From: Agrostemma githago
Taxonomy: Eukaryota; Streptophyta; Magnoliopsida; Caryophyllales; Caryophyllaceae
NCBI GenBank assembly: GCA_958450325.1
Contig: OY288257.1
Coordinates: 34,890,647 to 34,954,646 of the forward strand
Length of the DNA stretch: 64,000 nucleotides
Direction: 5' to 3'
Shown: positions 56,410-64,000 of the stretch, piece after piece
How positions within the stretch are numbered: the stretch's first letter is position 1
Layout of the letters: each line of letters starts with the position of its first letter
Program-made: the position numbers and the translations under genes
Notes under the pieces: generated by a model
What the model saw: the letters and a program-made list of their open reading frames with translations, nothing else
What the model was told of the DNA's origin: nothing
Databases searched by the model: none

Positions 56410-58317
56410 CTACAGATCTGCCAGGTGCTCATTGTCTCCTTTGCTTTTTACAATGGCGTCATCAACATAAGCTTCTATGTTTCTGCCTTTTTGACCTTCG
56501 AACACCTTGTCGACCAGGCGTTGGTATGTGGCCCCTGCGTTTTTAAGCCCAAATGGCATCATTTTGTACATGTAGGTGTCTGAACTGGTGATGAAGGCAC
56601 ATTTCACCCTGTCCGGCTGCCATAAGTACACTTGATGATACCCTGAGAAGGCGTCCAGGAAGCTCAGCATAGTATATCCACTGGTAGCGTCTACCAGTTG
56701 GTCAATCATGGGGAGTGGGTAGCAGTCTTTCGGGCAGGCCTTGTTAAGGTTTGTAAAGTCCACGCACATTCTCCATGCGCCTGATGATTTCTTAACCATG
56801 ACTACATTCGCTAACCATTCCGGGTAGTCACAAACCTCAATAAAATCTGCTTTCAGAAGTTTTTCAATTTCCTCCTTAATCGCCACGTCCTTCTCTGCGG
56901 ACATATTTCGCTTTTTCTGTTTTACAGGGCGGGCGTCCGCGTTCACGTTCAGCCTGTGAACGATACATGTTGGATCAACCCCTGGCATCTCGTCCGCCGA
57001 GTAGGCAAATACATCCTTGTTATCTTTTAACAACCTGACCAGTTCAGCCTGGTAGGACTCTTCCAGGTCAGCTCCTATAAGGACCTGTCTCCCTGGCTCC
57101 AGGTCCACCAGCATGCTCTCTCCCCCAGGTTCCAGGTGGTCTGATGCCTGATTACCGGCTGGAATCTCGCCTTCCCTGCTGGGGGAACTGTCAGCTTTTC
57201 TCTTTCCTTTTCTTTCATTTTCATGGGTTTGCAGGGCCACGGAGTAGCACTGCCTGGCTGACTCTTGGTCCCCATGCACTTTACCTTCAAGGCCAAAATC
57301 TGTAACATAGGTTATAGTGAGAGCCCTGATTGATATGGTCGCCTCAATCTCGTCCAGGGTGGCCCTGCCGATTAGGGCGTCGTAAGCAGACCTTGCATCC
57401 ACTACAATGAACGATGCCCTGACATTTCTGGCAGTGGCCCTCTCCCCGAATTTTACAGGCAGGTCTATGATTCCCATGGGCAGTATGCCTGCCCCGCTGA
57501 ACCCGTACAATGATCCAGGGGCAGGTCGCAGGTGCCTTTTCTCCAGACCCATTTTGTCGAAGGCATCTTTGTATAGCAGGTTCGTGTATGCACCGGTATC
57601 CACTATGCATCTCCGCACAATGTGGTTGCTGATTTCCAAAGATAGCACCAAGGGATCGCTATGGGGATACACCACCCGCCCTGCATCCTCAATGGTGATG
57701 CTCAGCGTCATTCCCTTCGGGCTTCCTGCCCTTTCAGCATAGCAGATTTGGTTTCTTAGTTCACGAATCTGCCTCTTCTGACTTCTTCTGCTGGTTTGGC
57801 CTTCTGCATCTCCCGATACCACATGGATTATCAGGCGGTTCTGCGCTGAGCCTTCGGGTTTTTCAGGCGCTTCTTTCTGAGATTTATTCCTTGCTGCGTA
57901 GTTGGCCAACCAGCCATTCCTGACCAGCTTCTCAATTTCGTCCTTCAGGTGGCGACACTCTTCGGTGGTGTGGCCTACGCAATCATGGAAGGTGCAGAAT
58001 TTCTTGGGGTCCCCCTTTGGGCTGCGTGGTTTGCTCGGGCGATTCCACTTAGCAGTCTCCTTTTCCAATTCGAAGATCTCTGCCCTGGATTTGTTGAGGG
58101 CCGTGTAGCTGTCGAACCTGGGCTGGTAGACCGTGCGCTCCTTTTTAGGGGTATCCCCTTCTTCAGCCCTCTACTTTCCGGATTCGTTTCTGCCACATCC
58201 ACCCTGCGGTCCCCCCTGCTGCCTGGTTGGGCCTGCGGGGGTATCCGGCAGGCCGTGGAACTCCTCTTGTAGCATAAACCCTTCTGCGATTTTCCTGGCC
58301 TTGGCCAGGGTCTCTGG
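56410..58317 (-). pseudogene. pol: Tat element: gag C-terminus, protease and reverse transcriptase
   Basis: One frame, bounded by TAG at 58318-58320 and 56410-56412 and interrupted by TAG at 58171-58173. In order: a zinc-binding gag end (FCTFHDCVGHTTEECR), the protease with IVDTGAYTNLL (D-T-G active site), and the reverse transcriptase with the LPMIDQLVDATSGY and LDAFSGYHQV blocks and the catalytic YVDD. All parts and the downstream RNase H-integrase are in the same phase, so gag-pol was a single ORF closed by point nonsense changes. Confidence 0.9.
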
Positions 58318-59786
58318 CTAGGCCCTGATCAACTGGTTCTTCATTTCCCCAGGGAGCAGTGAGTTAGTCAGTGCGTACGTCCCTGTTGCATCGTCTATCT
58401 CTTTGACCTGCTGGAAAGACAAGTCGAACCTCTTCAGGTACTCCCTGACAGACTCACCCTTCTTCTGTCTGAGAGTCATTAGGTCGAACCGAGTAAGACG
58501 GCGCCTCTTGTTCCCCGCATACTGGTCAAGGAAGGCCTCTGCCAACTCGATGAAGAAACATATTGACTCTTGCGGCAAATCCTTGAACCAGCCCTGGGCC
58601 AGACCTACCAGGGTGGTTGGAAATTTTTTGCACCAACCCGCATCATCGGCGTCATACATGCCCATATGGCTCTCGTATGCCGCCAAATGATCCTCTAGGT
58701 CGGTCGTACCGTCAAACTTAACAGAGGGCATTTTAATCTTTGGGATAGGATATGCCTGTACCTCAGGGTGAAGCGGGGTCTTGGTTGGCGTGCCCACCAT
58801 TCTCGACCTGCTCGTGCCCGAGTAGTGACCGTGGTCGTCCCTTCTGTCAGGGGCCGGTCTCCTACTTTCAGGGGAGCGGTACCTAGGTGGGCGCCTGCTT
58901 ATCGCTTCGTCGTCCTTGGGAGGGGAGTGATACCGCGAGTGCTTCTTCTGAGCTGGCTCAAGGTTATCGCCCTGGCGGTGCCTTGACTTCAGGGGCTGGC
59001 CATGTTGAGTCGGGACTGCAGGCTCTGGGACAGTCCTGGTGCAGGCTGAGATTCTCCAACTGGTGTTAGCCTGGAGAACACATCTCCCTATTTCTCCCCC
59101 AGGCGCTTGGACACCGGCTCCTTGTGCCTCATGCGATTTCTCAGGTCTTGGGACAAACCCCTTCTTTCGCGAGCGGCCGTGGATTCTGTAGTATGAATGG
59201 AGAATGCTTCTTCAGGACCAGCAACCTCTTGCTGCGCAGGCGGCTCCTGACGGGCTTCTGTGATTCGCCTTTGCACCTGCGCATACGCCTGAGCTGTCTT
59301 CCTGGCCTTTCTCTGAACGTTTTTGACGGCGGTCCGCTTTGTGCCCCCGGTTCCTTCTCCACTTTCAAAGTGGAGCAACCTGGAGGTCGTGGCGACCCTG
59401 CCTACCAGATCGTCCGGAGTGAATTCCTGATCCAACATAGCTGAGAAGAACGCCGCAGTCTGCACCATCTGGGCAGGGGTGAGGTTCAGAGTTTGCCTCG
59501 GATGTGTCCCCTGCCCTGCCATGGCAGCTACCCCTTGACCCGGTGCCCCCTGGGGACTGGCTCGCCCCACGCCTGGAATCGTGGCGGCGGGTGTTACTTC
59601 CAGCGGCATGCCATATTGGGGGGCTTTGGGTGGATTTGCCACAGAGCTGGTGTCAAAAATTTCAGGCATTTTTAGTTGTAATTGGTTAATTTCGTGTTTG
59701 AGAATGGTTGATTTTGTGGGTAATTTCGTTGGTACAACCGATTTCTTCCCCACAGACGGCGCCAAATTGTTCCGGTATGGAAACAA
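58318..59786 (-). pseudogene. gag: Tat element gag, broken
   Basis: The frame from 59786 overlaps the 5' LTR edge; the likely gag start is MPEIFDTSS (~59669). It runs to TAG at 59088-59090 and continues readably past it. A frameshift before 58800 moves to the frame holding the core gag domain (TDLEDHLAAYESHMGMY, LVGLAQGWFKDLP, KGESVREYLKRF), which ends at TAG 58318. The core matches the plant retrotransposon gag family. Two stops and a frameshift make it non-functional. Confidence 0.85.
59747..59766 (-). promoter_or_regulatory. Primer binding site of the Tat element
   Basis: The minus strand reads TTGGCGCCGTCTGTGGGGA next to the 5' LTR, the PBS type usual in Tat-lineage elements. Confidence 0.85.
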
Positions 59787-60404
59787 TTAACCCGACTTCG
59801 GATTCGGGTTCTAAGTTCGGAATGTTGCTCGTTTGATTTCCTTCTGCCTCTCCTTTCTCTCATTCCGGTGGTCAGACTTTCCCGGCGGATTGAGCCTGCT
59901 CCCTGCACAGTGAACGCACAGGGCCTCAGAGGTTGTCCGAGGGAACCCTCTCCGATGCCTAAGTCAGTCTATGAATGCCTTGATGAACCTAGTTCGTGAG
60001 GAGCTAGGTGGCGTTTTTAGAGTGAGAGTCTAGAGAGAGAAAATCCAACCCTCTCTAAGTGGGAAATGGATGGGTATTTATACCTTCCCACAAGAGACAG
60101 AGGAGGAGAGGGAAAAGAGCGGGAGAATGGGTGGATGGCAAGGTGACACATGGATCTATTTCATCCACCCATTCTCTTTTACCTTAGGCAGAATGACGGA
60201 GGGACCCCTGGCGACCCCTGGCCCTGCCTTTCAGGGGGAAAACCCCCTGAAAGCAGACGAGCAGGGGAGGACGAAGCTGTTTCCTTGGATTTTTTGGGTG
60301 ATTGCACCCTAGTGACCTTATGACAGGCTGTCTTATTCTTCAGGGTCGGGTCGTCTGCGGGCCTAATTGGCAGGCGACCCGTTGCAGGTGACCGACCCCC
60401 ATCA
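59768..60404 (-). repeat. 5' LTR of the Tat element
   Basis: 637 bp, TGTTCCGG...CCCCATCA on the plus strand, paired with 48336-48972. Confidence 0.93.
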
Positions 60405-60409
60405 TATAC
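60405..60409. repeat. TSD TATAC, right copy (Tat element)
   Basis: Same as 48331-48335. Confidence 0.88.
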
Positions 60410-61950
60410 CATTTCCCCTTTTCTCACTCCTGGTATAACCGTCGCTGCAAGTACACGATCCCCGAGTTCAGGTGTCCCGTTACATAGACCGTCCGCTTGG
60501 TTTAGGTTTCTGAATAGCATCACAATTGCCCCAACTTGTAAAGGTAAACGGGGTTTCGGGAGCCCCAAAGATCTAATCGTGTTCGAGTATCTAGCAGAGC
60601 ACAACTCTATAATAGGACAACTTGTTTCATCACTGCTAATCTCAAATGAGCCTCGGTAAAGAACTTCGCCTATGGATAATATTGACAATACATAAGCGTC
60701 TACCTTATCAACCACGTCGTGAGTTGGAGCTAGTACAGCTCTTTCCTGCAGATAGTCAGTGCCCTTGTATTTTGTTAACACATCTGGATATGTGGTACCG
60801 ACAACTGCTGCAATGGCGTCTGCACCAGGATTAACAGAAACTTGTCTGATATTTTTATGGTTGCTACACCATCGTCAGGCCCCCTCTCGAAATCGTCCCC
60901 TACATTCAAGACCCGGCCTGGGAACTCCCGAATCTCATCAACGTCGTTTTTGGAGCATCCAGATTGAAGACGCATGTTCATTTTCAACCGAATGACCTGT
61001 AAATGAAATGCCATCCCAGTCAGTATGATGCACGTAATTAATCACTGGTATCTGATCTAGATTCAATACATGGGTAACGCACAGAAATATCACGTAAGGT
61101 CTGACCTTTACACCTCTCCAAATAGGAGACGAACAAATTGAGGCGCGGACAATGTCCTGTCTACTACCATTAGGCATAACCGGTAGGATTTGGCTGAAAT
61201 CTCCGCCTGGTACAAAGACCTTGCCCCCGAACGGTCTCCCCGCAAACAAAGGGTTGATAAATCTCATGATATCCCCAAGACTCCTATCAAGAGCCCCAAA
61301 ACAATAACGACTAACCGTTGGGGCTTCGTCCCATATCTTCAGCTTTGCCTTAGTGAGTAATTCAGCTAGGTCAGATCCCGGCCCAATTCCGGGACACATG
61401 GACTTCTCATCTATATTAACAGGTATACTGACCTTGGAATGAGCAGTTCGACCCCTGGGAAGCAGGGTGGCAGCAATACCACCTGATGCTACAGGCAGGA
61501 CCACCTCGCCCCAACTTCGCAAAGCAGTGCATAGAGTTCTCCAAATATATGTCTTCCCGGTACCACCATGGCCGTACAGGAAGAATAGACCACCGTAACC
61601 AGATTCAACTGCACCAATAATTGAGCACACACTGACCTATGTTCAGCGGTAGTAGTTGACATATACGATAAGTGCTTAGATTGCGTAATGCCAAGGTCGT
61701 ATGACAATTCATCCGAAAATTATCCTATTCGAATCAACACGAAACAGTTCGCCGTCAGGTTGTGGCATATTTGGGAATTTCGATAGCGAACTGCCGTTAC
61801 CAAGAAGTACGGCTTCAATTCCAGGTAAGGCGTGGTTCGTACATTTATGATTAGCATGTGATGGTTCACTCAAAGTACGAACAGACGCGCGGTAAGTCAC
61901 TGAACGCAGCTGTAATATATTACCCGGAGCGTATAATTTACAAAACAAGC
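60410..61950 (-). pseudogene. Helitron-2 helicase (PIF1-like), N-terminally truncated and frameshifted
   Basis: From about 61860 the minus strand reads LPGIEAVLLGNG and FPNMPQPDGEL, then FFLYGHGGTGKTYIW (intact Walker A), KLKIWDEAP (Walker B), GGDFSQILPV, YLQERAVLAPTHDVVDKVD and NLNQADGLCNGT. It then continues across the Tat element at 48335. It is of the GGTGKT/WDEAP type, a different Helitron subfamily from Helitron-1. At least four frameshifts (near 61710, 61630, 61000, 60800) break it. No Rep domain is found upstream; F-box gene B lies there instead. Confidence 0.85.
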
Positions 61951-62049
61951 CTACCTACACTCCACATTGGCATGCACGGGGAGAAACAGAAGCAGAGTTG
62001 GAGTGCATACATGCAGTAGTTATGAGTACATACTTTGACAACCGATTCA

Positions 62050-62646
62050 CTACAGAACATAAAAATCAGCCGCGCCAAGTAATCCCACAGCTATGAGCTC
62101 TGCTGTGAATACAGCCTCCGCACCGAACTGTTCGGCATAGGCAGTCGCATTTTCTGTAGAGGTAGGACCAATAATGTCCAAATGAGGTGTACTGTCCAGT
62201 GCCTTCAACTGTGCAGTATGCATTATCCTTCTCGCAAGTCTATTGCTAGTCAGGTAGCACCTGCAGCTGCGCGAAACCACGACCCCGCCCCGGACAAGGG
62301 TTGACAAACCAAATTGCTGCTCTCTCTGTAAGAGTCTGGCGTAATCCTCAGCCCACCAAGGCGCATCTAGTCGCAGTGCGAACATTCGAGCCCATTGTTT
62401 GCATACAAGCGGCACAGCCGCCATACTGTCAACATCAAGCTTATCAAATATCGGGTTCATATAGTCACTGCTGGAAAGGACCCTGCCCACGTGAGAGTGC
62501 TGGTTGTCGTGGACCAAAACTTTCTGAGGCTGATTGTAAAGGAAATGTAAGCGGCGTAACTTCTGTTGTCTTCTGTTAGCTGTGACGGCATCCATGTCCT
62601 CACTGAAATTGTCCACCAACCAAACCCTGCAATGATATGGATCCAT
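62050..62646 (-). CDS. F-box-like protein B, Helitron-associated
   Basis: A 198-aa ORF starting MDPYHCRVW, the position conserved with gene A; the exon begins at 62663 after acceptor TACGCAG. The F-box is at residues ~55-95 (DYMNPIFDKLDVDSM, PLVCKQWARMF). A conserved C-terminal half follows (SRSCRCYLTSNRLARRIMH, STPHLDI). About 59% identical to gene A over the full length. It lies ~100-200 bp upstream of, and on the same strand as, the Helitron-2 helicase remnant. Intact frames in both copies beside broken helicases suggest coding constraint. Expected role: SCF adaptor; the target is unknown. Confidence 0.65.
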   Translation of the reverse strand: MDPYHCRVWLVDNFSEDMDAVTANRRQQKLRRLHFLYNQPQKVLVHDNQHSHVGRVLSSSDYMNPIFDKLDVDSMAAVPLVCKQWARMFALRLDAPWWAEDYARLLQREQQFGLSTLVRGGVVVSRSCRCYLTSNRLARRIMHTAQLKALDSTPHLDIIGPTSTENATAYAEQFGAEAVFTAELIAVGLLGAADFYVL

Positions 62647-62663
62647 ATCACCAGTCGAAAAGC

Positions 62664-63049
62664 CTGCGTAGCAGAAATTCACGTCAAAACACTGGTTGGA
62701 AACCGTTAGGCGCACAGGCAGAACAGAAATGGGAAGCGATTAAAAATCCATGTTGGAAATGCTTGCTGGTAGCGCAGCTAACCAACGCAAGCCACTCCGT
62801 CTTACATACAACAACCACCCCATCTCTACTGAACCACCCACCATACGTGTACACCCAAGAAAATTGCTACGTAGAAGTCAAAACCTACAGACAAACGCCA
62901 GTCCTTGATCGGCAAAGCAGGCATAATACATCAGGATATTACAGACGACATACCAGCACATCGAACATAAGCTGGGAACGTGGGCATACATCAGGACAAG
63001 AGAACAATGGGTGCCGTGGTCCCTGGAGACCAAACTGCATCTAAGAACA
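62664..63049. other. 5' region of F-box gene B
   Basis: Probable intron and upstream region. The ~35 bp before the acceptor resemble those of gene A. No first exon identified. Confidence 0.4.
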
Positions 63050-63575
63050 CCAACAGTCGCTTGCATGGACGTAACCAATTAATCAAAGCAACATCAATAA
63101 GGCCCACCGTCACACACCCGAAACTAAGTCTACATTACAGAAAATGAATGTATTTATAGGCGTAAATGAAGCATACACGCACATAACACTGGACCAAAAC
63201 AGTATGGCCAGCAAACAGGGCAACAGAACGCACAAAATGCAGCTATGCCGGAGGATACTGACAACTATTTGGGAACATTTAGTGACCTACATGCAGCAAG
63301 ACAGAAGAAGATCCAAAAGCCTCCTGCATGGACGTGACCAAGCGATCACAGCAACATCAACAAGGCTCACGGCCACATACCCGAAACCAAGTTTACGCTA
63401 CAGCAAATGAATGTATTTCTAGGCGTAAATGAAGCATACACACACATAACACTGGAAGAAAACAATAAGACTTGCAAATAGGGGAACGGAACGCACAAAG
63501 TGCGGCTATGCTGGAGCACACTGACAACTATTTGGGAACATTTAGTGACTTACATGCAGCAAGACAGCAGAAGAT
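63050..63575. repeat. Tandem duplication, two ~263-bp units
   Basis: The second unit begins near 63313. Shared blocks include GAATGTATTT(A/C)TAGGCGTAAATGAAGC (63146 and 63409) and CTGACAACTATTTGGGAACA. Upstream of F-box gene B on the minus strand, so it may be part of its promoter region. Confidence 0.8.
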
Positions 63576-64000
63576 CTGCAGAAGTACAGTAAGTACAGCA
63601 GAGGAAGTCTCAACGGGGAACTCAGCAAATGCAACAGAAAAGGATTGTAACAGTAAAGGACGCACCTTTTTTCCTTATTTTTCTGCGTTCCTTCCTGGAG
63701 ATAAAGTGCAGTAATCACAAAAAATGTCCAGGAGAGGGCGGGGAAGGTGGGGGGCCGGGGGATAATTAATATTGCTATGAGTGTTGGGCAAGAGCCTAGC
63801 ACCTGTGAAGATAGTGGTCAATTTAGTGTAATTAATTTCCTCACTGGAGTTGATTAGACATGGTGTGTAGGCAAACATGATGGAAAGTTGTAGGTAGTTA
63901 ACCTACGTTTAGCAGGTAATTATGATAACTCCGTAGTTTGATAGTAGTCCACATTCCGTTCGAAAACATCGTCCTAGAAAGCAATTTATCAGGTCTGTAC
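63576..64000. other. Intergenic to the window end
   Basis: A purine-rich stretch at 63730-63770 (GGAGAGGGCGGGGAAGGTGG...). No gene recognised. Confidence 0.4.

Larger units (their letters stand above)
48336..60404 (-). mobile_element. Full-length Tat-type Ty3/gypsy retrotransposon with antisense ORFs, 12.07 kb
   Basis: It has identical-length 637-bp LTRs, a PBS of the TTGGCGCCGTCTGTGGGGA type, gag-pol on the minus strand, a 3' tandem-repeat block and plus-strand ORFs between pol and the 3' LTR. A 5-bp TSD flanks it. The layout, PBS and antisense ORF are those of Tat-lineage (Retand-like) plant elements. The LTRs differ at ~15 of 637 positions by eye. It is inserted in the Helitron-2 helicase gene. 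Confidence 0.93.

Overview
The window is nuclear DNA of a flowering plant, most likely a eudicot (species not identifiable from the sequence alone). It is almost entirely nested transposable elements: Ty3/gypsy LTR retrotransposons of the Athila/Tat and Tekay-like kinds, a LINE, a CACTA transposon and two Helitron helicase genes. Several plant-type spliced genes lie among the Helitron pieces. I see no rRNA, tRNA, CRISPR array or bacterial-type gene, and no intact single-copy housekeeping gene. Fragments of plant genes (AUX1/LAX carrier, SnRK1-activating-type kinase, DMC1) occur only as cargo inside the CACTA element.

Layout. 1-6454 (+): an Athila/Tat-type element (5' LTR, PBS, gag, protease), its LTR split by a 5'-truncated LINE with a perfect 14-bp target-site duplication (TSD); the element stops abruptly after protease. 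6455-7542: the first arm of a ~1.09-kb inverted repeat whose other arm is 25270-26357. 8365-8964 (+): F-box-like gene A. 9938-11557 (-): solo LTR of the first family, TSD CGTGT. 12164-12698 (-): unknown two-exon gene. 12989-23208: a LARD-like element with 3.67-kb LTRs, no coding interior, TSD GACAA. 23458-25269: two partial LTRs of the first family joined in opposite orientation. 26473-36590 (-): broken Helitron Rep-helicase gene (Helitron-1) whose AT-hook exon is split by a 5.3-kb CACTA element (31207-36483, TSD GAG). 37665-42415 (-): two related genes with dsRNA-binding-like domains. 45475-47601 (+): two small XS-domain (SGS3-like) genes. 48031-61950 (-): truncated Helitron-2 helicase, split by a 12.1-kb Tat-type element (48336-60404, TSD TATAC) that carries antisense ORFs with their own promoter-like sequence. 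62050-62646 (-): F-box-like gene B, about 59% identical to gene A.

The most interesting signal is the group of non-transposase genes around the two Helitron genes: paired F-box-like proteins, paired dsRNA-binding-like proteins and paired XS-domain proteins. These families suggest RNA binding, RNA silencing or targeted protein turnover. I infer that they may be Helitron accessory genes that counter or redirect host silencing. Physical membership in one element is not proven, because I could not locate the Helitron termini.

The nesting gives relative ages. Helitron-1 predates the CACTA insertion, Helitron-2 predates the Tat insertion, and the first-family LTR predates its LINE. The LARD is young (about 1-1.5% LTR divergence by eye); the Tat element is somewhat older (about 2-2.5%).
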